Shown: positions 17,051-26,245 of the stretch, piece by piece
Position numbering within the stretch: position 1 is the stretch's first letter
Layout of the letters: each line of letters begins with the position of its first letter
Source: Bdellovibrio sp. NC01
GTDB taxonomy: Bacteria; Bdellovibrionota; Bdellovibrionia; Bdellovibrionales; Bdellovibrionaceae
Direction of reading: 5' to 3'
Length of the DNA stretch: 64,000 nucleotides
Assembly: GCF_006874625.1 (NCBI RefSeq)
Contig: NZ_CP030034.1
Location: forward strand, 2,542,001 to 2,606,000
Position numbers and translations under genes: made by a program
Notes under the pieces: generated by a model
Told to the model about the DNA's origin: nothing
Seen by the model: the letters and a program-made list of their open reading frames with translations, nothing else
The model's database searches: none

Positions 17051-17971
17051 GTGATTGATTCCATGATCATTCTACTTCTTCTTGCTTTGACATTAGGCAA
17101 TTCAAATTCTTCACTCTTGCTCGAAAAGACGTCAGATATTGCGGCAATCTTTCATCGAAATTGTGTACAGATTCTGCCGACAGAGTCTGTAAATCCTAAA
17201 ACTCTGTCATCACTTCTGTGTGGTGAAAACATCACAGAAAATTCTCTGAAACAAAATCTGATCAAGACTTCGCTCATTCACATCTTTGTTATTTCAGGGT
17301 CGCACTTAATTTTGCTTGATGAGCTTTTGAGCATTTTAAAAATTCCACTCTTTGTAAGATTCATTTTTTTGACCGGCTATTCGCTGGCGACAGGCTGGCA
17401 AGCGCCTGCGGTTCGCGCACTGATTGCCTTAGCAACGCGCACATTTTTTAAATTTTATAAGTGGCCCTTCTCGTCTGACTTAACCATCTTATGTGCTGGA
17501 ATGATCACTCTATGTTTGTATCCCGCATGGTGGAATTCGCTGTCACTATTGATGAGTTGGTGTGCGGCCCTTGCCTTATGTTGGACGAGTGTTCTAAGAA
17601 TTCGTGAAAACTTTTGGCGCACGTTTCTGTCACAGCTTGCGATTTTTCTGTTCATGAGTTTACCGCTTTTAGGGATTGGCAATCTGCATCCTTTAAGCGT
17701 GATCTTTAATCTTTTGCTGGCGCCAGTCGTGTCGTTTGTTTTGCTGCCGCTGGCTTTCTTAAGTGTGTTGATTCATCCCTTATTAAAAGTTTTCGACTTT
17801 GTGATGGCTTTGTTTTCCACAACGTTAAATGTATTTTCAGATCCAATCACTGTAACTGCTGGCGAACGCACCTCCATTGGATTTTTGTGGTTGTGGATTT
17901 TCGCGTGGCACGTGATCTTTCATTTTTTACGATTAAAAATTTACCAAGGACGTGATCATGCGCGTGAATAA
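17051..17971 (+). CDS. ComEC/Rec2 channel domain (split gene, N-terminal part)
   Basis: The 306-residue product is hydrophobic with about seven to eight membrane spans. It contains IHIFVISGSHLILL, the HxxxxSGxH motif of the ComEC competence domain, and the transmembrane layout of the DNA-translocating channel. Normally this is fused to a metallo-beta-lactamase domain in one long protein; here that domain is the next gene. The N-terminal OB-fold of classical ComEC appears short or missing. The stop overlaps the next gene's start by 14 bases. It probably moves single-stranded DNA across the inner membrane during transformation. Confidence 0.8.
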   Translation: MIDSMIILLLLALTLGNSNSSLLLEKTSDIAAIFHRNCVQILPTESVNPKTLSSLLCGENITENSLKQNLIKTSLIHIFVISGSHLILLDELLSILKIPLFVRFIFLTGYSLATGWQAPAVRALIALATRTFFKFYKWPFSSDLTILCAGMITLCLYPAWWNSLSLLMSWCAALALCWTSVLRIRENFWRTFLSQLAIFLFMSLPLLGIGNLHPLSVIFNLLLAPVVSFVLLPLAFLSVLIHPLLKVFDFVMALFSTTLNVFSDPITVTAGERTSIGFLWLWIFAWHVIFHFLRLKIYQGRDHARE

Positions 17972-18752
17972 CCTGCCCGCGCTTTTGTGTTTCTTGATCG
18001 TGTCACTTAGCGCCAGTCCTGCGCGCGATCTTTTGGCGCATTCTTATTTCGTCGTGTGGAATGTGGGACAAGGTCAGTGGACAACCGCAATTGATGCGGA
18101 AACGTGTCGACACTTTGATATGGGCGGCGAGTTCTTTCCTTTGCGCCGTTTGAAAGCTTTATGTTCTTCAAAACGCAATGAGATTTTCTTAAGTCATTGG
18201 GATTGGGATCATATCGGTGGGCTTGCGAAATGGCGTTTGGATTCTTGTATCGTGATGCCACCGCTTGGGAAAACTTCTGAACGCAAAAAACTCTTGATAG
18301 AGAAATTCACTCCCTGTGGCTCAAAGAGCGACTCGGCAGAGAAAACAAGTACGACGAAGTTTCTTTGCGTAGATTCAAAAAGAAATTCAAATTGTGAAAC
18401 CTCCCTCTATGCTTGGAAACCAACGATCGCGAAAAATACCAATGAGCAAAGCCAAGTTATTTCCTTTAAAGAATTCCTGATTCCCGGGGATTCTCCTAAA
18501 ACAGAAGAGGTCTATTGGGAAAATCAGCCGTGGGTTGCGCACAACAAGGTTCTGATCCTGGGCCACCATGGCAGCCGCACTAGCACTTCATCTGAGCTTT
18601 TGGATAGAATGCCGCGTTTGACCATGGCTATCGCGTCGGCGCGCTGGCAACGTTATCAGCATCCCCATGCGGAAACGGTGGCATTGCTTCGTAAACGCCA
18701 CGTAGCGCTTCTTCGCACGGAAGACTGGGGTAATCTGTGGTTTGAGCTCTAA
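17958..18752 (+). CDS. ComEC metallo-beta-lactamase domain (split gene, C-terminal part)
   Basis: A 264-residue protein with a probable signal peptide (MRVNNLPALLCFLIVSLSASP) and the MBL-fold motifs of ComEC C-termini: NVGQGQ, SHWDWDHIGGL (HxDxDH metal ligands), PGDS and LGHHGSRTSTS. In ComEC this domain is thought to degrade the non-transported strand. ATG 17958 has AAGGACG upstream, inside the preceding gene. The signal peptide suggests export to the periplasm as a separate subunit, which is unlike the usual tethered domain. Confidence 0.82.
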   Translation: MRVNNLPALLCFLIVSLSASPARDLLAHSYFVVWNVGQGQWTTAIDAETCRHFDMGGEFFPLRRLKALCSSKRNEIFLSHWDWDHIGGLAKWRLDSCIVMPPLGKTSERKKLLIEKFTPCGSKSDSAEKTSTTKFLCVDSKRNSNCETSLYAWKPTIAKNTNEQSQVISFKEFLIPGDSPKTEEVYWENQPWVAHNKVLILGHHGSRTSTSSELLDRMPRLTMAIASARWQRYQHPHAETVALLRKRHVALLRTEDWGNLWFEL

Positions 18753-18783
18753 CGGCTTTCGTCACCCTGTCAGAACGATGTTG

Positions 18784-18796
18784 TCTCATTTTGAGA
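18784..18796. promoter_or_regulatory. TCTCA-TTT-TGAGA palindrome, copy 1
   Basis: A perfect five-base inverted repeat with three-base spacer, embedded in TTGTCTCATTTTGAGA, 76 bases before the protease start. The same palindrome occurs at 52138 and 60826. Confidence 0.45.
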
Positions 18797-18871
18797 ATTA
18801 AAGTCTCATCTTCATTTAAAAGTTCATGGAGTTTTCTGGGAACGGCCCCGGCATTGCATTTCGTTCATGTG

Positions 18872-20062
18872 ATGAAATTACTGTCAGCGGCTCTAGTTTT
18901 TATTTTCAGCATTGTGACTTCAATAACGGCCTTTGCGGGGGCACCGGCGTGTCGTTCGGTCTTTGCTTTAACTTTTGATGAAACTCCGTGGGGACAGCTT
19001 CGTCCTGATTTCAATCACAACAATAAATACACCCTTGAAATCAAACAGGAAGCACCGATTAAAAATCAATGCAATCTTGGAACATGTCATCTGCATGCGT
19101 GGCTGACTGTTTTAGAAAATTCTTACACGGCAAAAACAGGTCAATCGATTCCGCTCGATAATCACTATGAAAGCGCGCAACATCTTTTGAAGCGCTCGAT
19201 CGAACAGCTTTACAATAAAGACCAAAAAGCAGATATCGCACTAGGTGCAGGTCCACTGCCCTCTAAAATGAACATTCAAGAGTTTGGTTTAGTACCCGCT
19301 GGCGTTTGGGCTCCAAAAACTGAATTTTATGTTCAGCCCAATTCAGGAAAATACACAGAGTATTTAGAAAACATCATCGCCCGCACAAAGCTTTTGCGCG
19401 AACAAGCGAAGACCGAAGACGAACAGAAAGCCGTCAATAAATTGGGTGAACAACAAATCCGTCAGCTTTTTAAAGCCATCGTCGGCGACTTGCCACAAAC
19501 TTTTGTCTATGACGGTCAAACCTACACACCGAAGAGTTTCGGTGAAGCTTATTTTAAATTCTTTGAACAATCGTGGGTTCAAGTGATCATCAACGTGAAC
19601 CGCAAAGTGAAATCAAACCAAACGACTTTTAAAAACAGCGATGCGCAGATCACAATGCCTTTGGATAGAGTGCAAGCTTCAGCTAAGGCCCTATTAGACG
19701 CAGGACAAACGGTGTTCTTGTCGTATGAACATCACGCCGAATATGTCGACAAAGCAACCGGCATCATTTCAATCAAAGCTTTTTATATTCCCGAATTTGC
19801 AAAACCACTGACACGTCAGGAACGCGCGACTTTCAATAAAAACGATGGCGGTCACGCGGTAGAAATCGTGGGCTACGACGCTGATCCAATCACAGGTGAA
19901 ATTATAAAGTGGAAAATTAAAAATAGCTGGGGCACCAAATCTGGCGATCAAGGTTATTACCACATGTACAACGACTACTTCCGCGCGTTCGCGAAAAGTA
20001 TCACGTACCAGCGCCCTACTGCGACGATCACAATTCAAATGAACAAACCAACGCAGCAATAA
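18872..20062 (+). CDS. exported papain-family (C1-like) cysteine protease
   Basis: I start at ATG 18872, which begins a good signal peptide (MKLLSAALVFIFSIVTSITAFAG); the frame extends to a TTG at 18791 without one. The 396-residue product has the papain triad region: QCNLGTCHLHAW with the catalytic cysteine (oxyanion Gln-x5-Cys), GGHAVEIVGYD with the histidine, and IKNSWGTKSGDQGYYHM with the asparagine. Between the Cys and His is an unusually long insert of about 250 residues. A secreted protease fits the extracellular digestion of prey proteins; that role is inference. Confidence 0.8.
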   Translation: MKLLSAALVFIFSIVTSITAFAGAPACRSVFALTFDETPWGQLRPDFNHNNKYTLEIKQEAPIKNQCNLGTCHLHAWLTVLENSYTAKTGQSIPLDNHYESAQHLLKRSIEQLYNKDQKADIALGAGPLPSKMNIQEFGLVPAGVWAPKTEFYVQPNSGKYTEYLENIIARTKLLREQAKTEDEQKAVNKLGEQQIRQLFKAIVGDLPQTFVYDGQTYTPKSFGEAYFKFFEQSWVQVIINVNRKVKSNQTTFKNSDAQITMPLDRVQASAKALLDAGQTVFLSYEHHAEYVDKATGIISIKAFYIPEFAKPLTRQERATFNKNDGGHAVEIVGYDADPITGEIIKWKIKNSWGTKSGDQGYYHMYNDYFRAFAKSITYQRPTATITIQMNKPTQQ

Positions 20063-20065
20063 ATA

Positions 20066-20096
20066 AAAAAAGGGAGTCTTTGCAGACTCCCTTTTC
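20066..20096. terminator. bidirectional terminator
   Basis: AAGGGAGTCT-TTGC-AGACTCCCTT with A-run left and TTTTC right, between the protease gene and the convergent alanine dehydrogenase gene. Confidence 0.88.
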
Positions 20097-20117
20097 AACT
20101 TAAAATTTAAGTTCGAA

Positions 20118-21224
20118 TTACGCCTTGTATGGGCGGTATTCCATGTGAAGGTCTTTAGCAACCGGCTCGTAGCATACGTAACCGTTGTAAACGTTCAAAC
20201 CTTTCATCAATGCTGGAGATTTCGCAACAGCATCTTCAACACCCATGTTTGCAAGCATCAAACCGTACTTAGTCGTAACGTTAGTCAACGCGTAAGTAGA
20301 AGTTCTTGGAGCAACACCTGGCATGTTAGGTACGCAGTAATGGATTACGCCATCAACTTCGTATGTTGGGTTTGTGTGAGAAGTTGGACGGCAAGTTTCG
20401 ATACAACCACCTTGGTCAACCGCAACGTCAACAACTACTGAACCTTTAGACATAGAAGAAATCATCTCTTTAGAAACAAGAGTTGGAGCTTTGTGACCAG
20501 TGATCAATACACCACCGATAACTAGATCAGACTCACGAACTGATTCTTCGATATTTTTTGGGTTTGAGTAAAGAGTCATGCAACGACCTTGGAAAACGTC
20601 GTCAAGGTATTCAAGACGAGCTGTGTTTACGTCAAGGATAGTTACAGAAGCGCCAAGGCCTACTGCCATTTTCGCAGCGTTCGTACCAACAACACCACCA
20701 CCGATGATTGTTACTTTACCTGGCTTAACACCAGTCACGCCACCAAGAAGGATACCCTTACCGCCGTGGTCTTTTTGCAAGTAGAAAGCACCGATTTGCG
20801 TCGCCATACGGCCCGCAACTTCAGACATTGGAGTCAACAATGGCAATGAACCGTTGTCCAATTGGATTGTTTCGTAAGCAACCGCTTTAACTTTACGTTC
20901 GCAAAGAACTTTAGTTAGTTTTGGTTCAGCAGCCAAGTGAAGGTATGTGTAGATGATTTGATTTTCTCTCATCAACTCATATTCATCTGGAAGTGGTTCT
21001 TTAACTTTTTGGATCATGTCCGCTTTCGCGTACACTTCTTTCTTGCTGTCGATAATTTTCGCGCCAGCTTTTTCGTATTGTTCGTTTGTGATACCAGAAC
21101 CAATACCAGCATCTTTTTCAACGATAACTGTGTGGCCTTCGTTCACGTACTGACGAACACCCGCTTCAGTCATACCTACGCGGTTCTCAGAAATTTTAAT
21201 TTCCTTTGGAACACCGATAATCAT
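20118..21224 (-). CDS. ald: alanine dehydrogenase
   Basis: Catalyses L-alanine + NAD+ to pyruvate + ammonia + NADH. The 368-residue protein matches the family throughout: [81 protein letters not shown] (nucleotide binding, about residues 170-197) and [22 protein letters not shown]. The start has AGGAGTG upstream. It is flanked by its own upstream region and a shared terminator, so it is a single-gene unit; it would feed alanine from digested protein into pyruvate. Confidence 0.96.
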   Translation of the reverse strand: MIIGVPKEIKISENRVGMTEAGVRQYVNEGHTVIVEKDAGIGSGITNEQYEKAGAKIIDSKKEVYAKADMIQKVKEPLPDEYELMRENQIIYTYLHLAAEPKLTKVLCERKVKAVAYETIQLDNGSLPLLTPMSEVAGRMATQIGAFYLQKDHGGKGILLGGVTGVKPGKVTIIGGGVVGTNAAKMAVGLGASVTILDVNTARLEYLDDVFQGRCMTLYSNPKNIEESVRESDLVIGGVLITGHKAPTLVSKEMISSMSKGSVVVDVAVDQGGCIETCRPTSHTNPTYEVDGVIHYCVPNMPGVAPRTSTYALTNVTTKYGLMLANMGVEDAVAKSPALMKGLNVYNGYVCYEPVAKDLHMEYRPYKA

Positions 21225-21477
21225 GTCTTCACTCCTGAATGGCGCCAGAATTCCCTCCTCTGCAGAGAAAAATCAACTAGACGCGTTATTTATCTTTTGG
21301 CAACTCTGGAAATATGCCAGATCGGTAATAAAAAGCAACTAGCTCCGTTTGACGCCGTCGCGAAAAGAGATCGGGCCGCGCTATATTGGACCTCACGTTT
21401 TAATTTTGAAGACCTAAGGTCGCGGGACCACCGCTTTCACCCTACTCAATGGGGCCAAACCTTGTTTTACTAGTTCT

Positions 21478-22125
21478 ATGAACACCAGCATGCGCAAGAA
21501 AACCTTAACCGCGATCGAAGACGAAGGCATCCTTCTGGTCTATCCGATCCAAAATAAAAACGATCCGAATTCGGTGTGGCACAAACTTTTTCCCCGCTCC
21601 GAAATGCGCTGGGAATGGGATGCAGATGGCGATCAACGTGTGTCGGATTTGTGGTTGTTGAAAGAAGAACTTTCGCGTTCAGGCTTGGTCGTTTACACAA
21701 AGTGGTATCAGAATCGAGCCACGTTTTTTTCAAAAGAAGTTTTTACCAACATGATGGCCTTCATGCACACCGATGCGCCCCTGTCTTCCGAAAGCAATAC
21801 GATCTTGGAAGCGCTGGAAATGGATTCGCCGTTATCAACCAAACAAATTAAAGTCGCGGCCGACCTTCAAGGTCGCTACATGGAAGCTTCGTACAATCGT
21901 GCGATGAAAGCTTTGTGGCAACGTATGCTGGTCGTAGCTTGGGGCGAAGTCGAAGATTCAAGCTTCCCGTCTTTAGCTGTCGGTGCGACCAAAAATATTT
22001 ACGAAGATTTGTATCTTCAGGCGCAAGAAACCGATCCTGAAAAGGCCCGCAAGTATCTTGAAAAACGCCTGTCCCCGGATAACAAATTTTGGAAATTTGC
22101 GCAGAAAATACAAAAGACTTTGTAG
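21478..22125 (+). CDS. AlkZ-related winged-helix protein
   Basis: A 215-residue cytoplasmic protein without signal peptide. The layout EDEGILLVYP, LFPRSEMRWEWDADGDQRVSDLWLLKEEL, ARATFFSKEVF-type segment and the final helical wing region resemble the small AlkZ-related proteins (HTH_42 superfamily relatives of the YcaQ/AlkZ crosslink-repair glycosylases). I cannot see the catalytic QxD/QxQ motif of true AlkZ, so DNA-repair activity is doubtful. The start could also be MRKKTLT a few codons on. Confidence 0.55.
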   Translation: MNTSMRKKTLTAIEDEGILLVYPIQNKNDPNSVWHKLFPRSEMRWEWDADGDQRVSDLWLLKEELSRSGLVVYTKWYQNRATFFSKEVFTNMMAFMHTDAPLSSESNTILEALEMDSPLSTKQIKVAADLQGRYMEASYNRAMKALWQRMLVVAWGEVEDSSFPSLAVGATKNIYEDLYLQAQETDPEKARKYLEKRLSPDNKFWKFAQKIQKTL

Positions 22126-22318
22126 AGCAAAAAGCCTAAGAGTCCCGACCAAATTAAACTCTTGTCATTCTGTACGATTTTAGAGGGAAAACAGCCTTTT
22201 TGTGTGTTTAAAAAGTCGACACTCAAGGATTTTTTTCCTCACCTTTATCCTGTCAGGATTTCATCGCATAAATTCGTTATATTCCTACGGTTTATTAAAT
22301 TCACTATCAGAGGATGAA

Positions 22319-23968
22319 ATGAAAACTTTCAGCTTAATTGCAGCCATTCTTTCTTTCAGCTCGCTAGCGTTTGCGGGTGCTGCCGATTGGAAAATCACTC
22401 AACCACAATGGACAGAGCAACACGAAGCTTTGTTCGGTCAATTCGTTACTCAAATCGCAACGGCTGTTGAAAAGCGCCAATGCGGTACCGTCAAAGACTG
22501 TTTGCAAAGTCCTGCGAATCCTTATTATGGCACGGACCCTTCAGGTCTTCGCTATTTCGCAGACTGCGCGGATTTCCCTTATTATTTGCGCGCTTATTTT
22601 GCGTGGAAAAATGGTTTGCCGTTTTCTTATGAAAGCGCTGTCACGCCACGTCCCCTGCCAACGGGTGAAGTTGTTAAGGACGTTCGTTACTCGCCACTGG
22701 GTAACATCGTCACAAAACGCACGGACTTGATCACAAAAAGAATTTTGATGGTTAAGAACTCTTATCCAAATGCTGTTGAAATCTTGAATGATACTTTTGC
22801 TGACTACGTTTCTACGGCGTCTTACCGTATGAGCGGTTTGGATGAAGGCGAAATGTACAGCGACTTGTATCCAGTTAAAATTTCTCGCGATGCGATTCGT
22901 GCAGGTACTGTCGTTTACGATCCAAATGGTCACGCGGCTTTGATTTACAAAGTCACTGATGAAGGCCGTTTGTTCTATGTTGATGCTCATCCTGACAATT
23001 CATTGACGACAGGTATGTTCACGCCGAAGTTTTCACGTAGCAATCCAAATCAAGGTGCAGGTTTTAAAAACTTCAGACCTTTGATGTTGATCGATTCAAA
23101 ACCGGATTCTTCTGGCATCTATGCTGGTGGTAAAATTGTAGGCGTGCCGAATTACTCTTTGCCATTGTTTGGTACAGAGCAATTCTACGGCACGAATCCA
23201 GATCCAGGCGGTCAATGGAACCAAGGTAAGTTCGTTGTTAACGGCAACACTGTGAACTTCTATGACTATGTTCGTTTGAAATTAACAATCGGTGCGCAAC
23301 ATCTTGATCCGATTGCTGACATGAAAAACTTGGTTTCAGACATTTGCTCAAGCTTGAAAGACCGTGTGGCTGCGGTTGATGCAGCTCGTACTTCAGGTGT
23401 GCAATTGAAACCGCATCCAGATCGTTTGCCAGGTAATATCTATGGTACGGATGGCGAGTGGGAATCTTTTGCGACTCCGTCACGTGATGCGCGTTTGAAG
23501 GTGGCTTTTGCGGATCTTTTGAATTCAGCAAGAACTGCGATTGATAAATATCGTGCTCACGATCCATCGATTAAATACAACGGTGGCAATTTGGCGAATG
23601 ATTTGTTCCAAGCTTATGCGCAAGGTGCAACTTCTTGCCAATTCTCTTACACGACTTCAAACGGTAAGAGCGTGATGATGAATCTTGAAGCCGCAAGACA
23701 ACGTCTGTTTGCAATGAGCTTCGACCCTTACCACTGCGTAGAATCACGCTGGGGTGCTCGCCTTCCACAAGAATTGGAAGCGTGTGCTGACGATGCAAAT
23801 AAAAAACAATGGTACGCGCAAGAACAATGGTTGCGTAACCAAACAGATCGTCGTTATGACGTGCGTATGGATTACTCGCTTCAAGAACTTGTGGGACCAA
23901 TGCCAGGTGTCGGCGTTGCGAATCCTCCGGATGTCGACATCGTAGGTTATTTAAAATCGCAAATGTAA
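22319..23968 (+). CDS. secreted putative papain-like/NlpC-like protein
   Basis: Start at 22319 is set by AGAGGA five bases upstream and by a signal peptide (MKTFSLIAAILSFSSLAFAG). The 549-residue mature protein has a possible Cys-His hydrolase core: FADCADFPYYLRAYFAWKNGLPF with a helix-starting cysteine (about residue 70), and GTVVYDPNGHAALIYKV with a histidine (about residue 200). The last 300 residues are not recognised. It is the first of three exported genes (22319-25803). Function unknown; peptidoglycan or peptide hydrolysis would fit. Confidence 0.55.
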   Translation: MKTFSLIAAILSFSSLAFAGAADWKITQPQWTEQHEALFGQFVTQIATAVEKRQCGTVKDCLQSPANPYYGTDPSGLRYFADCADFPYYLRAYFAWKNGLPFSYESAVTPRPLPTGEVVKDVRYSPLGNIVTKRTDLITKRILMVKNSYPNAVEILNDTFADYVSTASYRMSGLDEGEMYSDLYPVKISRDAIRAGTVVYDPNGHAALIYKVTDEGRLFYVDAHPDNSLTTGMFTPKFSRSNPNQGAGFKNFRPLMLIDSKPDSSGIYAGGKIVGVPNYSLPLFGTEQFYGTNPDPGGQWNQGKFVVNGNTVNFYDYVRLKLTIGAQHLDPIADMKNLVSDICSSLKDRVAAVDAARTSGVQLKPHPDRLPGNIYGTDGEWESFATPSRDARLKVAFADLLNSARTAIDKYRAHDPSIKYNGGNLANDLFQAYAQGATSCQFSYTTSNGKSVMMNLEAARQRLFAMSFDPYHCVESRWGARLPQELEACADDANKKQWYAQEQWLRNQTDRRYDVRMDYSLQELVGPMPGVGVANPPDVDIVGYLKSQM

Positions 23969-23996
23969 TTTGCTAATCTAAATTTATCCCGGTATG

Positions 23997-24030
23997 AAAG
24001 CCCCGCATAGTTTGTCGGGGCTTTTTTATT
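23997..24030 (+). terminator. rho-independent terminator
   Basis: AAGCCCCG / CGGGGCTT stem with a ten-base loop followed by TTTTATTTC, just after the 549-residue secreted protein gene. Confidence 0.85.
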
Positions 24031-24043
24031 TCTGGGGGCATTC

Positions 24044-24883
24044 TTGAAATTCCGCTTTGTATTTCTGTCTTTAATGACGTCAGCAACTGCGACCATCTCA
24101 GCAGCGTCACCGCCCCCCGCTTTGCAATGCTTGTGGGCTTCCTATCACAACTTTAAAATTTCTGCCGATCACCGTGAATTGATCTTTGCCGATAACGGTG
24201 TTTTGCCTTTTTCAAATATCACCTCTGAAGAGTTCTTTAAAAACTTTGCGGTGCTTGCTGAAACTCCGACGGCCGCCGACCAAATGTTTTTTGTTCCTTA
24301 CAAGTCTGGCTTTGCCACGGATGCACATGGAAACAAAATCTTGCCGCCGCCAACTGAACGTGAAGAAGCTGGGCGCATTCGTTTTGAACCGTTCTTTTTA
24401 AAATCTTACGGCGATCGTCCTGCCGTCGTTGAAAAAGATCTGGTATCAGTCGTTTGGGTTGATGGCAAAAAAGTTTCTTTCAATAGACGATATGGCGCCG
24501 CCACTGCTTTACAAAAAGTGTCAGAGCAATTGAGTGCTTTATTGAAAACCCATCCAGAATATAAAAAATTTGTCGTGTCGCCACTCGGCGGCACTTACAA
24601 CTGGCGCGTGGTTGCTGGGACAAAAAATCTGAGTGTGCATTCATTTGGTGTGGCAATCGACATCAATCTTGATCACTCCAACTATTGGAAGTGGGAAATG
24701 AAGGACGGTCGCATCACTTACAATAATGCCATCCCCTTCGAAGTCGTTGAGGTTTTCGAAAGAAACGGATTTATTTGGGGTGGCAAGTGGCACCACTACG
24801 ATACCATGCACTTCGAGTATCGCCCGGAACTTTTGATAAGTTCGGATGCTTGCGCCACTGAATTTTTAAAATATCGCGATTAA
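24044..24883 (+). CDS. exported M15-family D,D/L,D-carboxypeptidase (VanY/CwlK-like)
   Basis: A 279-residue protein with a signal peptide (MKFRFVFLSLMTSATATISA). The zinc-site motifs of peptidase family M15 are present: SVHSFGVAIDIN (HxxGxAxD, first His and Asp) and WGGKWHHYDTMHFEYRPEL (ExxHxxxMHFE-like end with the third ligand). It would trim peptide stems of peptidoglycan. The start is TTG at 24044 with GGGGG upstream, only 14 bases past the preceding terminator, so its promoter must lie in or before that hairpin. Confidence 0.82.
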   Translation: MKFRFVFLSLMTSATATISAASPPPALQCLWASYHNFKISADHRELIFADNGVLPFSNITSEEFFKNFAVLAETPTAADQMFFVPYKSGFATDAHGNKILPPPTEREEAGRIRFEPFFLKSYGDRPAVVEKDLVSVVWVDGKKVSFNRRYGAATALQKVSEQLSALLKTHPEYKKFVVSPLGGTYNWRVVAGTKNLSVHSFGVAIDINLDHSNYWKWEMKDGRITYNNAIPFEVVEVFERNGFIWGGKWHHYDTMHFEYRPELLISSDACATEFLKYRD

Positions 24884-24924
24884 TTTTTATAGAGTTCTTA
24901 TTTAAAAGACTAAAGGATTTTGCA

Positions 24925-25803
24925 ATGAAAACGTTAAGTTTATTTTTGGCATCTCTTTTCGCTTCGTCGGCGTTTGCTGGCGGATTTAACGGTTCCATCT
25001 CTTACACGGATAAAGAACGCGCCCAGCATGCCGCTGGTATTCAAACAGTGATGAGTGCGGCTTCTGAATGTTTGCAAGCAGATCTTGAACATCACAGAAA
25101 ATTCTATGCACAATTTGGCGTGTCGCCTTATTATGGTTCCGCTTCAGCGTTTTCTAAATTGTCTCCAGCGGCTCGTCGTGAAGAATTGCGCAAATTAGGA
25201 GTGAATCCTGCTTTGGCTGACGAAATGCAACCAACAAGCTGTATTGGTCTTGCGATGAAATGCTTGGAAAAAGGTTTCACGGCAGCAGGTCAAACAAATT
25301 TGTGGCCTCGCCTTCGTAACTTTGCTGATGCAAACGATATGGATGGCACAGCCTTGCAAGCGGGCTTACGCGAATTAGGATGGAAAGTTTTGTATTGGAA
25401 TCCTGACGTCACTAAAAACAAAGACTGGGATGCAAAAGAAAAAGCGAACGATTACTTCAATAAAAAACGCTTCTGGGGTTACCACGAATATCGTTGGTCC
25501 ACAGTGCAAAACTCACGCACGTATATGTACAACAAAGTGGACGATATCACGACATTGGTTAACTTTGGCATGAATCCACCAGCGAAGTTTAAAGACATTC
25601 CATTCTTTATCGGTACGGCCCATACGGGTTACCACGTTTTCCCTGGCGCATTCGGCAAAGTGATTGAAGGTCACAGCACGCGCGCGATCACCGATTCGCA
25701 AACGGTTGAATCGTCGGACTTCAATCCTCTAGCAAATGGCGGCGGCCCACGTGGCGCTTACAAATCGGGCTTGATGGCGATTCCGCCGGGCTATCTACAA
25801 TAA
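24925..25803 (+). CDS. secreted protein of unknown function with Cys/His pair
   Basis: I do not recognise this family. The 292-residue product has a clear signal peptide (MKTLSLFLASLFASSAFAGG). It contains PTSCIGLAMKCLEKGF, where a cysteine starts a hydrophobic helix, and HTGYHVFPGAFGKVIEGHST, where histidines sit on strands. That is the order seen in NlpC/P60- and papain-like hydrolases, so a cysteine hydrolase is possible. It lies 41 bases after the M15 gene and may be co-transcribed with it. ATG 24925 has AAAGGA upstream. Confidence 0.55.
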   Translation: MKTLSLFLASLFASSAFAGGFNGSISYTDKERAQHAAGIQTVMSAASECLQADLEHHRKFYAQFGVSPYYGSASAFSKLSPAARREELRKLGVNPALADEMQPTSCIGLAMKCLEKGFTAAGQTNLWPRLRNFADANDMDGTALQAGLRELGWKVLYWNPDVTKNKDWDAKEKANDYFNKKRFWGYHEYRWSTVQNSRTYMYNKVDDITTLVNFGMNPPAKFKDIPFFIGTAHTGYHVFPGAFGKVIEGHSTRAITDSQTVESSDFNPLANGGGPRGAYKSGLMAIPPGYLQ

Positions 25804-25814
25804 CAAACCAAATT

Positions 25815-25842
25815 AAAAAGGCTCCTAAAAGGAGCCTTTTTT
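25815..25842. terminator. bidirectional terminator
   Basis: AAAAAGGCTCC-TAAAA-GGAGCCTTTTTT lies between convergent genes; it overlaps the stop codon of the AhpD-like gene. Confidence 0.9.
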
Positions 25843-26176
25843 ATTTCAGATTTTCAAATGCATCCATAGTTCGCGCCGAATAAACAAGAGCCGCTCCGGC
25901 GTTCACTGCGACCGCTACTCCCAATGCTTCCATGATTTCCGCTTGGGTAGCGCCGTGTTTTTTCGCAGCATCCGTATGAACAACGATACAGCCATCACAT
26001 TGGCGCGTCACTGCAACTGCCAAAGCGATAAGTTCACGCGTTTTAGCATCAAGCTTTGGATCGGCTGGCTTAGCGCCAGAGATCGCAGCATAGCCCTTTA
26101 TGACGTCAGGGTTCAATTTCGCAATTCCACTCATGCGAGTTTTAATTTCAGAGATGTATTCATTCCAGTTAAGCAT
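25841..26176 (-). CDS. carboxymuconolactone decarboxylase/AhpD-like protein
   Basis: A 111-residue AhpD-fold protein. The redox motif CDGCIVVH (CxxC-x3-H, about residues 60-67) of alkylhydroperoxidase-type members is intact, as are ELIALAVAV and EIMEALGVAV. It likely reduces peroxides or acts as a thiol oxidoreductase. The AraC-type regulator gene lies 69 bases upstream on the same strand and may control it. Confidence 0.88.
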   Translation of the reverse strand: MLNWNEYISEIKTRMSGIAKLNPDVIKGYAAISGAKPADPKLDAKTRELIALAVAVTRQCDGCIVVHTDAAKKHGATQAEIMEALGVAVAVNAGAALVYSARTMDAFENLK

Positions 26177-26245
26177 ATAAGCTCCTTCGTTGATGACACT
26201 AGAATATCAACGAAGATGGTTCTTCTCCATGGACTGGATTGACAA

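Noticed and set aside
20937-21473. 178-residue open frame antisense to alanine dehydrogenase
   Set aside because: Overlaps a gene with full family motifs on the other strand and has no recognisable features.
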